Positions 48,427-58,642 of a DNA stretch of 64,000 bases are shown piece after piece (the stretch's first letter is position 1; every line of letters begins with the position of its first letter). The notes beneath the pieces are model-generated. The model saw nothing but the letters and a program-made list of their open reading frames with translations, did no database searches and was not told the DNA's origin. The stretch lies in contig NZ_JAMBOB010000006.1 of the NCBI RefSeq assembly GCF_023715415.1, positions 310,001 to 374,000 on the forward strand, written 5' to 3'. Source of the stretch: Neobacillus niacini (GTDB lineage Bacteria; Bacillota; Bacilli; Bacillales; Cytobacillaceae). The translations under genes were made by a program, and so were the position numbers.

Positions 48427-48952
48427 TCTCTAATCCCTCCTTATCACGAAACATTTCCATATGCTTTTTTAATACTTTCAATGCACGATGTTGTGTAGTT
48501 TTCACTTTACTTTCCGTCCAATCAAGAGCTTGTGCCGTTTCAGTAATAGACAAATCATTTAAAAAACGCAATATAACAACCGAACGTTGATCCACAGTAC
48601 AATGGTCCAAGCATTGATAAATCCATTTAATTTCTTCCTTTTGAATCGTAATTTCTTCTGGAATCGGATAATCATCCTTTATCTGACTTTGAGACCAATC
48701 AAATTTTTCAAGCAGTCGACCCTTCCAACCCTTTTGTTTACGAAACGAATCAATGGCAACATTTCTTGCGATAGAAAATAGCCATGTTTTTTCACTGCTT
48801 TTACCTTCAAAGCGATGATAAGATTTAAACACCCTTATATATACTTCTTGTACTAAATCCTCTGCCTGTTCCTTGTTTCTTACCATATAAAATAAAAATT
48901 GAAAAACGTCATGATGATATTTTTGATATAGCTCTTCGAAAACGGAGTCCAT
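48401..48952 (-). CDS. sigX: ECF-type sigma factor SigX
   Basis: 183 residues. Region 2 (~20-85: NKEQAEDLVQEVYIRVFKSYHRF and TWLFSIARNVAIDSFRKQK) and region 4 (~115-170: QRSVVILRFLNDLSITETAQALDWTESKVKTT) are clear. In B. subtilis SigX controls cell-envelope charge genes and resistance to cationic peptides. Autoregulatory promoter just upstream; co-transcribed with rsiX. Confidence 0.94.
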   Translation of the reverse strand: MDSVFEELYQKYHHDVFQFLFYMVRNKEQAEDLVQEVYIRVFKSYHRFEGKSSEKTWLFSIARNVAIDSFRKQKGWKGRLLEKFDWSQSQIKDDYPIPEEITIQKEEIKWIYQCLDHCTVDQRSVVILRFLNDLSITETAQALDWTESKVKTTQHRALKVLKKHMEMFRDKEGLESEEVRVER

Positions 48953-48979
48953 CCATTCCCCTCCCCGTTCATAGAATTA

Positions 48980-49006
48980 GTCGATACATATGTACAAAAA
49001 GTTTCA
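48980..49006 (-). promoter_or_regulatory. SigX-type autoregulatory promoter of sigX-rsiX
   Basis: Minus strand TGAAAC (49006-49001), exactly 17 bases, CGAC (48983-48980). The known SigX pattern is TGTAAC-N17-CGAC, so only one base differs. It sits 28 bases upstream of the sigX ATG. Confidence 0.8.
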
Positions 49007-49054
49007 CATTTTAAATATAGACTTTTTATTATTAAAAGTGAAGACAAAACAAAA

Positions 49055-49075
49055 AACCCACCCTTTGGATGAGTT
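49055..49075 (-). terminator. Terminator after resE
   Basis: Stem AACTCATCC/GGGTGGGTT with G-U pairs, 3-base loop and T-run, between resE and the sigX promoter. Confidence 0.65.
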
Positions 49076-49128
49076 TTAGTATCAATATAATTGTTTCCCG
49101 TGAATCAAGAGAAATCGCCATTTTCTTC

Positions 49129-50910
49129 TCATTTTCGTGGAAGTGAAAAGGCAAATGTCGTTCCTTGTCCTATTTTACTTTGTACAGATATATGACCATG
49201 ATGTGCGTCAATAATATTTTTTGCGATAGCTAGTCCTAATCCTGTACCAGCTCTTCCTCTAGTTCTTGCTTTATCGGCTTTATAGAAACGTTCAAATACG
49301 AATGGCAGATCTTCTTCTGGAATACCTGAACCTGAATCAGAGACTTCCACCTTTATACCGAAATCATCATTTCTTACATGTAACTTAACTGAACCACCTT
49401 GTGGTGTATGTCTAATGGCATTATCAATCAGGTTCGTTAATACTTGTTCAATCCGATCTGGATCAAATAAGATGTTTGGAATATCATTCTCCAGGTCAGC
49501 ACTTAAATGTATCTCATTGTCTCTTGCCAGCCCTTGGAACTTATGAACGATTCTATTCATAAATGCAGGTAGATTCACTTCATCCATCGTTAATTGAATA
49601 TGCCCGGCTTCCATTCTCGCTAAATCCAGCAACTCATTAACAAGTCGCCCCATTCTCAATGATTCATCGTAGATTACTTTTGCCATTTCCTTTTTCTCTT
49701 CCTGCGATTCAGCAATATCATCTACAATGGCTTCACTGTAGCCTTGTAACATGGAAATAGGTGTTCTTAGCTCATGAGAAACGTTTGCAATAAAATCTTT
49801 CCTCATTTTTTCTAATACCCGTTCTTCTGTCATATCTCTTAGTACCGCAACGGCTCCACGAATAAATCGGTTACTGTATAGCGGACTAACCAGAATAACC
49901 CAATGACGGCCTTGAAGAGAAATTTCCCCCGCCTGCTCTGTCTCTGTATCAACAGACTGTTGAAACAGCTCCATTACTTGTGTGGGAATTTCTTCAGAAG
50001 GAGATCCTGCTCCTCCCTTTTCATAATACCAATATTGTAAAAACCGGTCAGCAGGCGGATTGGAAATTAGGATTGTTCCATCCCGGTTAAAAGTTATAAC
50101 TCCATCCGCCATACTGCTCAAGATGCTCGCAAGCTGTTCTTTTTCCTGACTTAAGGCATTCATATTAAACTTTAACTGCCTGCCCATCTGGTTAAAGGCT
50201 GTGGCAAGTTCACCAATTTCATCATGAGTCAGGATTGGAACTTTTGTATCAAATTTCCCTCTTGCCACTTCGAAAGCAGCTTCCCTCATTTTTATTAAAG
50301 GAGCCGTAATCCTGCTAGATAAAAAGAAGGCAAAAATGGTAGTCAGAATAATAGCAACACCCGCAACAAGTAAGATAAAATTCGTGGTTGAATGTGTAGT
50401 TTCTTGAATGATTTCTAAGGACTGATAGATAAACACTGCACCATTTTGCTCATCATCCATGTGCAGCGGTACACCAATAATCGAATATTTAGCAGTATCT
50501 CTTCCAGAATCTTTCGATGAAAGCTTTGCCACTTTCTCTACAGTTATGTCCTCTTCAAAGACTTTTGATATCTCGACATCATTGCGTATGTCTTGTAACG
50601 ATAATTTCACTGACTTTTCAGAGTTAGGAGAGTAGTAGACCTCTTGGTTATTTTTTATAATAACTACCTTTGTGAATTCATCAATAATTTCCCATGAGAT
50701 TTCTAAACCTAAGGGAAATTGCTCATTCGGATGATTTTCCAGCACGTTGGCTATTTTCTCTGCCTGATGGGTTAAATTATTTTTTGTTGCTGTAATATTG
50801 TTATTCTCAAAAAACTCTAGGAGCATTACAGTTAAGATGAAAAGGATGAAGGCAACCAAAAATATGATGGTTAGCCACAGCTTTCCAACTACACTTCGTA
50901 AAAAGGTCAT
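49129..50910 (-). CDS. resE: Sensor histidine kinase ResE
   Basis: 593 residues. Membrane helices at ~8-30 and ~180-200 bracket an extracellular sensor, then HAMP (~200-250), PAS (~255-365), HisKA with NVSHELRTPISML (phospho-His ~375) and an ATPase domain with DNAIRH, DSGSGIPEEDLPFVF and GTGLGLAIAK. It partners ResD in sensing oxygen limitation and respiratory state. Start overlaps the resD stop by four bases (ATGA). Confidence 0.95.
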   Translation of the reverse strand: MTFLRSVVGKLWLTIIFLVAFILFILTVMLLEFFENNNITATKNNLTHQAEKIANVLENHPNEQFPLGLEISWEIIDEFTKVVIIKNNQEVYYSPNSEKSVKLSLQDIRNDVEISKVFEEDITVEKVAKLSSKDSGRDTAKYSIIGVPLHMDDEQNGAVFIYQSLEIIQETTHSTTNFILLVAGVAIILTTIFAFFLSSRITAPLIKMREAAFEVARGKFDTKVPILTHDEIGELATAFNQMGRQLKFNMNALSQEKEQLASILSSMADGVITFNRDGTILISNPPADRFLQYWYYEKGGAGSPSEEIPTQVMELFQQSVDTETEQAGEISLQGRHWVILVSPLYSNRFIRGAVAVLRDMTEERVLEKMRKDFIANVSHELRTPISMLQGYSEAIVDDIAESQEEKKEMAKVIYDESLRMGRLVNELLDLARMEAGHIQLTMDEVNLPAFMNRIVHKFQGLARDNEIHLSADLENDIPNILFDPDRIEQVLTNLIDNAIRHTPQGGSVKLHVRNDDFGIKVEVSDSGSGIPEEDLPFVFERFYKADKARTRGRAGTGLGLAIAKNIIDAHHGHISVQSKIGQGTTFAFSLPRK

Positions 50911-51623
50911 TCATTAACAACCTCAAATTTGTAGCCTACTCCCCAAACGGTTACAATCATTCTTGCTGCCTGTTCAGAGACTTTATTTAACTTTTCACGA
51001 AGGCGCTTAACATGTGTGTCTACCGTACGCAAATCTCCAAAAAATTCATAATGCCATACTTCTTTTAGTAATTGCTCACGATCAAAAACCTTGTCTGGTG
51101 CTTTTGCAAGGAAATACAGTAATTCATATTCTTTTGGAGTTAAACTTACTTCCTTACCATCAGCCAAAACTCGATGTGCGTCATTGTCGATTGTTAAATG
51201 TGGGAACACAATAACATCCTTGGTTGTTGTATCTGTTTGGAGATAAGTAGTTTGAGATGACCGTCTTAATAAAGCCTTTACCCTTAATACTACTTCTCTT
51301 GGACTGAATGGTTTTACAATATAGTCGTCTGTACCCACTTCAAATCCTTGTACACGGTTAACCTCTTCACCTTTAGCAGTTAACATAATTACAGGTGTAG
51401 CCTTCTTTTCTCTTAATTCACGGCAAACCTCTAACCCGTCCTTACCAGGCATCATTAAGTCTAAAAGAATGACATCATAATCATTTGCAAATGCCTTTGT
51501 TAACGCTTCATTACCATCTTCTGCTTCATCAATTGTATATTCCTCACGCTCTAAATACATCTTTAATAAACGGCGAATTCTTTCCTCATCGTCCACCACT
51601 AAAATCTTTACTTCTTTATCCAT
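50907..51623 (-). CDS. resD: Response regulator ResD
   Basis: 238 residues from ATG 51623, which has GGGGGA upstream. Receiver domain (VVDDEE acidic pocket, phospho-Asp in LLDLMMPGKDG near 57, Lys in VKPF) and OmpR-type winged helix (~140-238: EYELLYFLAKAPDKVF, TVDTHVKRLREKL). It activates respiration genes such as ctaA, qcrABC and resA in B. subtilis. A possible own promoter lies at 51670-51698. Confidence 0.96.
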   Translation of the reverse strand: MDKEVKILVVDDEERIRRLLKMYLEREEYTIDEAEDGNEALTKAFANDYDVILLDLMMPGKDGLEVCRELREKKATPVIMLTAKGEEVNRVQGFEVGTDDYIVKPFSPREVVLRVKALLRRSSQTTYLQTDTTTKDVIVFPHLTIDNDAHRVLADGKEVSLTPKEYELLYFLAKAPDKVFDREQLLKEVWHYEFFGDLRTVDTHVKRLREKLNKVSEQAARMIVTVWGVGYKFEVVNE

Positions 51624-51669
51624 TAATAATCCCCCCATGCTGTTATTTTACAAAATGTGATAGTGATAA

Positions 51670-51698
51670 TCTATAATTTAAGGTAATTGTCTTTACAA
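51670..51698 (-). promoter_or_regulatory. Candidate SigA promoter for resDE
   Basis: Minus strand TTGTAA (51698-51693), 17 bases, TATAGA (51675-51670), about 45 bases before resD. Fits the known internal resD promoter in B. subtilis. Confidence 0.45.
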
Positions 51699-51750
51699 AA
51701 AGTGTCAGATTTTTGACAAACATCCTTTTTTCTAACTAAACATTTGAAAA

Positions 51751-51781
51751 ATAGCCTTTACTTGGAAAAAGTAAAGGCTAT
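51751..51781 (-). terminator. Terminator between resC and resD
   Basis: 13-bp perfect stem ATAGCCTTTACTT/AAGTAAAGGCTAT with a 5-base loop and short T-run. It would separate resABC from resDE or allow partial read-through. Confidence 0.8.
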
Positions 51782-51795
51782 AGACCAACAAATTA

Positions 51796-52980
51796 TCATC
51801 CAGCGTAGGAATGAAGTCCTGCAATAACTAGGTTTACAGCGACCAAATTAAACATAATTATGACAAAACCAATAACTGCTAGCCAAGCCGATTTCTCACC
51901 ATGCCATCCCTTGGAAAGACGAAGGTGTAAAAAGGCTGCATAGAATAACCACGTTACCAGTGCCCAAACCTCTTTAGGATCCCAACCCCAAAATCTTGTC
52001 CAGGCAATTTGCGCCCATATCATCGCAAAAATCAAAGCACCTAAGGTAAACACAGGGAATCCGATTAATACAGATCGGTAGCTTATTTCATCCACAAAAT
52101 CCAATTTGATGTTTTTAACTAAGGGCTGCAATGCGGCCGAGATACGTTTTCTCAAGATTAATCTTAAAAGTCCATAAAGGATAATTCCACCAATAAACGA
52201 CCAAATAACAGAATTCATTTTCTTCGCATTTATCATTGCAGGCATTTCTACAAGTGGTTCAAATTTTCCACTGGTAAGCAGTTCTCCTTCATGGGGACCA
52301 GTAATCGCTGGCATCGTATATTCCATATTTGCCTCAATGTCATTCTTATCAATCCAATTAAATTCTGCTTTATAATCCATAGCAGAGAATAAACTGGATA
52401 CAAGAACAAATCCTAATGTTGTTACCAACCCAAACATTACAGTTTCAAGCCAAAAGGTTCTCTTTGATGCTTTAGATTGATCAATTACCTTTACAAGATA
52501 AATCAATCCCGCAGCAAAGCTGATTGCTAAAATGGCTTCACCTAATGCTGCAGTCGTGACATGAATATGAAGCCAGTCACTTTGCAATGCTGGTATTAAC
52601 GGTGATATATCCCTAGGAAACATGCTCGCATAGGCAATAACTAGAATTGCAACAGGCATGGTAAACAATCCGAGAAGAGGTGTCCGATAAATAAAATAAA
52701 TAACGATGAATGCACCTACAAGACACATTCCAAAAAAGGTTGTAAACTCAAATAAATTACTAACAGGGGCATGCCCTGCTGCAATCCACCTTGTAATAAA
52801 GTAGCCAACCTGAGAGACAAATCCAACTATTGTCACTACTACGGCAATTTTCCCCCAGCGATTCGTACTTTTCTTTTCTCCGGTATTATTCTTGGCCTTA
52901 ATGGCCCCGCCAAAGAAGAGAGTCGCTACTAAATATAGAATAAATGCAATATAAAGTAAATTACTACTTAATGCTGCCAA
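51796..52980 (-). CDS. resC: Cytochrome c synthetase component ResC (CcsA)
   Basis: 394 residues, about eight membrane helices. Tryptophan-rich heme-handling motif [15 protein letters not shown] near 330 and the conserved histidines in HVTTAALGE and in LHLRL segments identify the CcsA family. With ResB it exports and attaches heme to apocytochrome c, such as the QcrC domain. TTG start directly after the resB stop. Confidence 0.95.
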   Translation of the reverse strand: MAALSSNLLYIAFILYLVATLFFGGAIKAKNNTGEKKSTNRWGKIAVVVTIVGFVSQVGYFITRWIAAGHAPVSNLFEFTTFFGMCLVGAFIVIYFIYRTPLLGLFTMPVAILVIAYASMFPRDISPLIPALQSDWLHIHVTTAALGEAILAISFAAGLIYLVKVIDQSKASKRTFWLETVMFGLVTTLGFVLVSSLFSAMDYKAEFNWIDKNDIEANMEYTMPAITGPHEGELLTSGKFEPLVEMPAMINAKKMNSVIWSFIGGIILYGLLRLILRKRISAALQPLVKNIKLDFVDEISYRSVLIGFPVFTLGALIFAMIWAQIAWTRFWGWDPKEVWALVTWLFYAAFLHLRLSKGWHGEKSAWLAVIGFVIIMFNLVAVNLVIAGLHSYAG

Positions 52981-54612
52981 CTAGACACCCTCCTTATCAT
53001 TTCTTTCCTTTTGCATTTGATCATCAGGAATAATTAATTTCGTTTCTAAAATAGTCGATTCAATTTCTTTTTTTAATCCATACCAGTTCTTATTGGTATG
53101 TGCTGCGATCCAAACTTCGCCATTTTTGTTTTGCACCCATATTCTGCGATGATTCCAATATGCGCCTTGGATTACACCAATCATAAACAAGATACCACCT
53201 ATAATAATAATCCATATCGTTAAATCTTTACGAACGGTTAAGGCAGTTACATTTTTTGTTTCAATTCCTTTGAAGGCCATTTTATATTGGTTATCCCCTA
53301 ATGGCTCAATGGTTTGCTGTATCGCAACAAAACTCGTTTCCCCTTTTGGGACTTCTGGTGAAATCATCTTGAAAACAAAAGCAGGATTATTCGGTATCCT
53401 GGATTTTGTTGTCGGTTCCCCATTTTCAGAAAATTCAAAATCAGGGAAGAAACTCAAAACTTCAACAGCATAACCGTTTCCAAGGTCATATTTTGGCTTT
53501 GGGTCATATAGATTTACTTTTATATCACCAAACGCTTTACCAGATTCTTTGTTTGTTAAAGAGAAGGACATTGTATTTAATTCATCTAGCTTGTAGTCTA
53601 CTTGATATAATGCAAAACTTTCAAACTTCAAAGGCTGATTGACTCGAATTTTGTGTTCTTTCACTTTTTCTAATTCAGGCTGTTCCCCTGGAATAGCAGG
53701 ACCGACTCTTTTATACAGTACAGCATTTGTCTGATAATTTTTAACAACCATCCCAGCACGGTCAATTGCTGCTTCAAAGGTTTTATCCTTATCTTTATCG
53801 TAATTTTCGAGAATAAACTTCTCGTTTGCAACATAATATTGTCCATCCGTTTCAGGCACAACCTTTGTTTCACCTTCACGCAGCCATAGGACTTTATCAA
53901 TATACATCCCAGGAACAAACCGGAGCATGCCGCCAATTAAGAAGATAATTAATCCAACATGGTTCACATATGGACCCCAGCGTGAAAATCGATTTTTTTC
54001 CGCGAGCAAATCACCATTTTCTTCCCGTACATGATACCGTTTAGCCTGTAATCGTTGCTTAACCACGGCTAAGTCATCATGATCCCCATTCTCACTTATC
54101 CCAAATAGACGCTGACGTTTTAAAAATCCTTCATGTCTTGTTACTCTTTGAGCCTTTAACGCCTTATACAACGGGACAACCCTGTCGAGACTACAAATAA
54201 CAAGGGAAATTCCTATCATTGCAATTAATATTAAATACCACCATGAACTATACAAATTATTAAAGTCTAGCTCATAGTATAACTTCCCAAACCAGCCATA
54301 CTGGTCCTCGTAATATTCTTCTGCTGGCATTGTAGGGGGTATGTACATTTCCTGTGGAAGAATCGTCCCAGCTGCAGAAGCAACTAGTGTAATGACGATT
54401 AGCCATACACCAACCTTGACGGAAGAAAAAAAGTTCCATATTTTATCAACGATGGTCTTATTATATGTTTGTGAGCGGCGGGCACTGCCTTCATACCGCA
54501 TATCCAGCAGTGATTTATCTGGTGATTCTTCAACTAGAACCTTTCCGCATGCCTCACACAATACGGTCCCATGTGGATTAACATGTCCGCATTCACATTT
54601 AACATCTTTCAT
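52981..54612 (-). CDS. resB: Cytochrome c synthetase component ResB (Ccs1)
   Basis: 543 residues, four membrane helices and a large extracytoplasmic domain (~260-450). The first 25 residues form a zinc-ribbon-like module (CECGH, then CEACGK), shared with B. subtilis ResB. GPYVNHVGLIIFLIG contains a conserved histidine. Works with ResC. Confidence 0.95.
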   Translation of the reverse strand: MKDVKCECGHVNPHGTVLCEACGKVLVEESPDKSLLDMRYEGSARRSQTYNKTIVDKIWNFFSSVKVGVWLIVITLVASAAGTILPQEMYIPPTMPAEEYYEDQYGWFGKLYYELDFNNLYSSWWYLILIAMIGISLVICSLDRVVPLYKALKAQRVTRHEGFLKRQRLFGISENGDHDDLAVVKQRLQAKRYHVREENGDLLAEKNRFSRWGPYVNHVGLIIFLIGGMLRFVPGMYIDKVLWLREGETKVVPETDGQYYVANEKFILENYDKDKDKTFEAAIDRAGMVVKNYQTNAVLYKRVGPAIPGEQPELEKVKEHKIRVNQPLKFESFALYQVDYKLDELNTMSFSLTNKESGKAFGDIKVNLYDPKPKYDLGNGYAVEVLSFFPDFEFSENGEPTTKSRIPNNPAFVFKMISPEVPKGETSFVAIQQTIEPLGDNQYKMAFKGIETKNVTALTVRKDLTIWIIIIGGILFMIGVIQGAYWNHRRIWVQNKNGEVWIAAHTNKNWYGLKKEIESTILETKLIIPDDQMQKERNDKEGV

Positions 54613-54635
54613 TGCAAAAAACTCCCTACAACCCC

Positions 54636-55160
54636 TTAAGGTTTAATTTTCTCCATAAACTCCCTAACCATTGCTTCCGTTAGCGTTCCTGTATGATATT
54701 TAACTACTTTCCCATCCTTATCAATTAAGAATGTTGCCGGAAGCGGATTAATACCATATGCAGCTTGTACCTGTCCGTCTGTATCAATAACAGTAGGAAA
54801 ATCAAGCTTCTTCCGTTCTATAAAATGATTAACGGCTAATTCTGATTCGCTAACATTAACGGCAAGCACTTGTACACCTTTATCTTTATAATGATTATAT
54901 TGATTATTAATATATGGCATTTCTGCTTCACAAGGCTTACACCAAGTCCCCCAAAAGTTTAAAAATACTCCCTGTCCTTTATAGTCAGAAAGCTTATGCT
55001 TTTCCCCTTCCATATCAACCAACACAAAATCAGGAGCTTGTTTTCCAACTTCAACCTTCATTCTATTGTCTTTTGTCAGGTTGGCATAAAGCGTGTAGGC
55101 AACGGCAGCAGCTAAAATGAATAAAATTAACGTTCTCATTATTAATCGCCGTTTTTTCAT
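54636..55160 (-). CDS. resA: Thiol-disulfide oxidoreductase ResA
   Basis: Reduces the heme-binding cysteines of apocytochrome c outside the membrane. 174 residues from ATG 55160 (MKKRRLIMRT, GGGAGGG upstream); the longer frame is rejected. One membrane anchor (~8-26), then thioredoxin fold with WGTWCKPCEAEMPY, the CxxC active site, and a conserved Glu typical of ResA. First gene of resABC. Confidence 0.96.
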   Translation of the reverse strand: MKKRRLIMRTLILFILAAAVAYTLYANLTKDNRMKVEVGKQAPDFVLVDMEGEKHKLSDYKGQGVFLNFWGTWCKPCEAEMPYINNQYNHYKDKGVQVLAVNVSESELAVNHFIERKKLDFPTVIDTDGQVQAAYGINPLPATFLIDKDGKVVKYHTGTLTEAMVREFMEKIKP

Positions 55161-55265
55161 AATTCTCCCTCCCTGAAAATCACAAGTACGAGACACAGTT
55201 TGTCTAGATTATATCATTTTCCACTGTGTCTATAGTAAATTCTCCCTACTGCATTTGTGACATCT

Positions 55266-56003
55266 TTATGAATTTTTCTTAGTAGACTCTAAAGATAGTC
55301 CTCTTAATAACTTCACTTCATGGTGTGTCAACTCTCTAGCATCCCCTGCAGATAATCCATGTAAAGTTAAGAAGCCATAGCGTTCACGTTTTAATTTTAA
55401 AACGTCATGTCCAATTGCTTCAAACATTCTTCGAACCTGACGATTACGCCCTTCATGAATGATTATTTCAATGATAGAAGTTTGCTTCTGCTTATCGACT
55501 GAAAGCATTTTGACTTTTGCCGGTGCTGTTTTTCCATCTTCAAGATGAATTCCTTTTTCTAACTTTCGAAGATTCTCTTTAGAAGGAATACCTTTCGTTT
55601 TAACGACATATGCTTTTTCAATCTCATTCCGAGGATGCATAAGTAAATTGGCAAACTCCCCATCATTTGTTAGCAGTAATAATCCGGATGTATCATAATC
55701 AAGACGTCCAACCGGAAAAATTCTCTCATGTTGGTATGGAAAAAAGTCCGTTACCACCTTTCTTCCTTTATCATCACTCACACTCGAAATAACGCCACGT
55801 GGTTTATATAATAGAAAATAAACCGGTTCTTCTTTCTCAATCTGAATTCCATTGACTTCAACCTTGTCTGATGGCGTAACTTTCACACCTAGCTCTGTCA
55901 CTACTTTTCCATTGACCTTTACTCTTCCTTCTTTAATTAATTCTTCGGATTTTCTTCTTGAAGCTATCCCTGCTCGAGCTATTACCTTTTGCAATCTTTC
56001 CAA
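55266..56003 (-). CDS. rluB: 23S rRNA pseudouridine synthase RluB
   Basis: 245 residues from TTG 56003 (MERLQKVIARAG), six bases after GAGGTGG; this matches the B. subtilis length. N-terminal S4 RNA-binding domain (~1-60), then RsuA/RluB catalytic domain with GRLDYDTSGLLLLTND (catalytic Asp ~102) and GRNRQVRRMFEAIGH near 182. Upstream of resA. Confidence 0.95.
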   Translation of the reverse strand: MERLQKVIARAGIASRRKSEELIKEGRVKVNGKVVTELGVKVTPSDKVEVNGIQIEKEEPVYFLLYKPRGVISSVSDDKGRKVVTDFFPYQHERIFPVGRLDYDTSGLLLLTNDGEFANLLMHPRNEIEKAYVVKTKGIPSKENLRKLEKGIHLEDGKTAPAKVKMLSVDKQKQTSIIEIIIHEGRNRQVRRMFEAIGHDVLKLKRERYGFLTLHGLSAGDARELTHHEVKLLRGLSLESTKKNS

Positions 56004-56158
56004 TATGATCCACCTCAGCTGTTTACCTTTATTTTGAATACTGGGCGCTTTGCACCACAGTTTAGTAGGAAACAAATTTGTTATTCTTCCCTAATGAATT
56101 ATGACACAAAATTGCCCTTTTTCAAAGTAACGGCTTTTTTAATGTATGAAATACAAAA

Positions 56159-56201
56159 AAGCAGGCTCCTATTAATGTTTAACACGCTTAGGAACCTGCT
56201 T
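56159..56201 (-). terminator. Terminator after spmB
   Basis: Stem AAGCAGGTTCCT/AGGAGCCTGCTT (minus strand, two mismatches) followed by six T. Confidence 0.75.
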
Positions 56202-56234
56202 CTTTTTTTATGACATTGCTCTTTTTCCAACATT

Positions 56235-56771
56235 TCACTGTGCACCGAATACAAGTACTACAACAACAATTGCTGCAATAATTCCGACTACATCTGCCAG
56301 AAGGCCAACCTTAAGGGCATCACCCATTTTTTTGATTCCAACAGCTCCGAAATATACGGTTAACACGTAAAAAGTAGTATCAGTACTTCCCTGCAGAACA
56401 GAAGCTAGTCTTCCAATAAAAGAATCTGGACCGTAAACAGCAATCAGGTCACTCGTCATTCCAAGCGCGGCTGTTCCAGAAATCGGCCGTATTATGATAA
56501 GAGGAATAATTTCTGCAGGGACACCGATAGCTTCCATTACTGGTCTAATCCAATTCATTAATGCTTCTAGAGCACCTGAGGCTCGGAAGACAGTAATCGC
56601 TACGAGCATGCCTACAAGGAACGGAATAATGGAGACGGCAATTTTGATTCCTTCTTTTCCTCCTTCAACAAAACTTTCATAGGTTGGAATTTGTTTTATG
56701 GTTCCATAAAGGAGGATAAAACCTATTAAGACAGGAATAAAACCTAGGGAAATAAGTGAAAGAAATTCCAT
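56235..56771 (-). CDS. spmB: Spore maturation protein B
   Basis: 178 residues, five membrane helices, nucleoside-recognition (Gate) family. With SpmA it is needed for spore core dehydration. RPISGTAALGMTSDL near 93 is the typical Gate motif. It follows spmA by seven bases in dacB-spmA-spmB. Confidence 0.95.
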   Translation of the reverse strand: MEFLSLISLGFIPVLIGFILLYGTIKQIPTYESFVEGGKEGIKIAVSIIPFLVGMLVAITVFRASGALEALMNWIRPVMEAIGVPAEIIPLIIIRPISGTAALGMTSDLIAVYGPDSFIGRLASVLQGSTDTTFYVLTVYFGAVGIKKMGDALKVGLLADVVGIIAAIVVVVLVFGAQ

Positions 56772-56778
56772 GCGGCAT

Positions 56779-57366
56779 TCATCCTTTACGACTTCGTCGA
56801 TTATAAAAATAACGATCTATCATAACTGCTCCGAGCATTGAGATGATGGTGGCAATTAAGGTTGGCACCACAATTTCAGTCGGGGAGGCAGAATTGTAAT
56901 TCATCCTTATTGCAATCACTGTTGTTGGAATGATGGTAATGCTTGCTGTATTTATTGCTAAAAAGGTGACCATCGACCTGCTGGCTGAATTTTTTCCGCC
57001 ATTTAATTGTTTTAATTCCTCCATCGCTTTGATTCCAAGCGGGGTCGCAGCATTACCTAAGCCAAACATATTCGCAATCATATTAGACAATATATATCCC
57101 ATGGCAGGATGATTGGTTGGAACTTCAGGAAATATTCTTTTAACAAATGGACGAAATAACTTAGACAATAAATCTAGTAACCCCGATTCTTGTGCAATCC
57201 GCATCATTCCTAACCAAAACACAAGAATGCTGATTAACCCAATACAAAGTGTCACCGCTTCCTTTGCCCCATCAAAGATTGCCTTATTTACTTCTTCCAT
57301 TGTTCCGTTTATCATGGCAAATACGAAGCCAACAATTGTCATAAATACCCAAATATAATTAACCAT
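56779..57366 (-). CDS. spmA: Spore maturation protein A
   Basis: 195 residues, five membrane helices, partner of SpmB, with the matching Gate motif LGLGNAATPLGIKAMEEL near 105. Its ATG lies in the last codons of dacB (8-base overlap). Confidence 0.95.
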   Translation of the reverse strand: MVNYIWVFMTIVGFVFAMINGTMEEVNKAIFDGAKEAVTLCIGLISILVFWLGMMRIAQESGLLDLLSKLFRPFVKRIFPEVPTNHPAMGYILSNMIANMFGLGNAATPLGIKAMEELKQLNGGKNSASRSMVTFLAINTASITIIPTTVIAIRMNYNSASPTEIVVPTLIATIISMLGAVMIDRYFYNRRSRKG

Positions 57367-58504
57367 TTAATCTCACGCCAATGGCTGATAAAAATAAGTC
57401 TTTTAGAGAATCAAACAGCCCCTTTTTCTTCTCAGGGCCACCCTGATAATAAATCGGTGTTTCTTTCACTACTTTACCATCAAGAAAAACTTGTGCTTTA
57501 CCAACTACTTCTCCATTATGATTTGATTCGTCCCAATCTTCACCCGGCTTATTTAATTTGTACCTTATCGAGAACATGTCCATTTCCTCATTTGTCGCAG
57601 GATAAACAATTGTCTTGTTTACATATAAATGTTTTTGATAATATTTATTCGTTTTAACATCGACTTTTCCTTTTGCTAACACTTCCGCCATATCATAGGT
57701 TTTAAAGCTATTTTCATACATGGCTATGTGATCATTCCAATCATCTGAAGCGTTCAAGGTAACTGCAATTAAGCTCATATCCCCTTTAGTTGCCGTTGAA
57801 ACCAAAGTTCTTTTTGCACGTTTTGTATAACCCGTTTTTCCACCTGTCGTGTATTTATACTTTGTTAGTAAGCGGTTTTTATTTTTCCACTCACGATCCC
57901 ACTTTTCTGTAGGATTTGGTGCTTTGTAATTCTTTGTCCCAGCTATTTTTTGGTATGTTTTGTTATGTATTGCATACCGCGTTAGTAGCGCCATGTCATA
58001 AGCAGTTGAAAAGTGGTCTTCATGATCATCTAAACCATGTGGATTGGAAAAGTGAGTATTCAACATACCAATTTCTTTGGCTTTTTGATTCATCAAATAA
58101 ACAAACCCATCTAAGCTTCCTCCGACATGCTCAGCAATAGCGACCGCAGTGTCATTGCCAGACCTAAGCATTAGACCATATACTAAATGCTCAAGCTTAA
58201 TCTTTTCTCCGGGCTTTAAGTACACAGACGACCCCTCGGCTCGGGTAGCTTGTTCACTTACTTTCACTAATTCATTCATTTTTCCCGATTCGATAGCAAG
58301 AATCGCCGTCATAATTTTCGTAATACTAGCGATTCTCCTTTTTGTGTGGGCATCTTTCTCAAATAGGACACGCCCAGATTCTTGCTCCATTAGTACTGCA
58401 CCTTGTGCACTTACGGAAACGGAAGCATCCACCTTTTGAGGAATGTTTGTAATGAATAGTGAGACCATGAGGGAAAAAATGACTAGCTTCCAAATCATTC
58501 TCAT
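57359..58504 (-). CDS. dacB: Sporulation D-alanyl-D-alanine carboxypeptidase (PBP5*)
   Basis: Trims cortex peptides to set cross-linking. 381 residues: signal peptide (~1-27), then penicillin-binding domain with ASITKIMTA (SxxK ~59), LRSGND (SxN ~117) and GGKTGYTK (KTG ~220). A C-terminal amphipathic segment may hold it to the membrane. First gene of dacB-spmA-spmB, normally SigE-dependent. Confidence 0.95.
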   Translation of the reverse strand: MRMIWKLVIFSLMVSLFITNIPQKVDASVSVSAQGAVLMEQESGRVLFEKDAHTKRRIASITKIMTAILAIESGKMNELVKVSEQATRAEGSSVYLKPGEKIKLEHLVYGLMLRSGNDTAVAIAEHVGGSLDGFVYLMNQKAKEIGMLNTHFSNPHGLDDHEDHFSTAYDMALLTRYAIHNKTYQKIAGTKNYKAPNPTEKWDREWKNKNRLLTKYKYTTGGKTGYTKRAKRTLVSTATKGDMSLIAVTLNASDDWNDHIAMYENSFKTYDMAEVLAKGKVDVKTNKYYQKHLYVNKTIVYPATNEEMDMFSIRYKLNKPGEDWDESNHNGEVVGKAQVFLDGKVVKETPIYYQGGPEKKKGLFDSLKDLFLSAIGVRLNG

Positions 58505-58609
58505 AAGTTTACCTCGTCCCCTTCGTTAACATTTCTAGCATTAATACTAGCTTTCTAAAATTTTATGCAGGACAAGGTCTGATATGACAATTTGTCCTGA
58601 AAAATGAAA

Positions 58610-58638
58610 AAGGCAATCGACTATTCGCCGATTGCCTT
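58610..58638 (-). terminator. Terminator after the superoxide dismutase gene
   Basis: 10-bp stem AAGGCAATCG/CGATTGCCTT followed by T. Confidence 0.85.
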
Positions 58639-58642
58639 CCAA

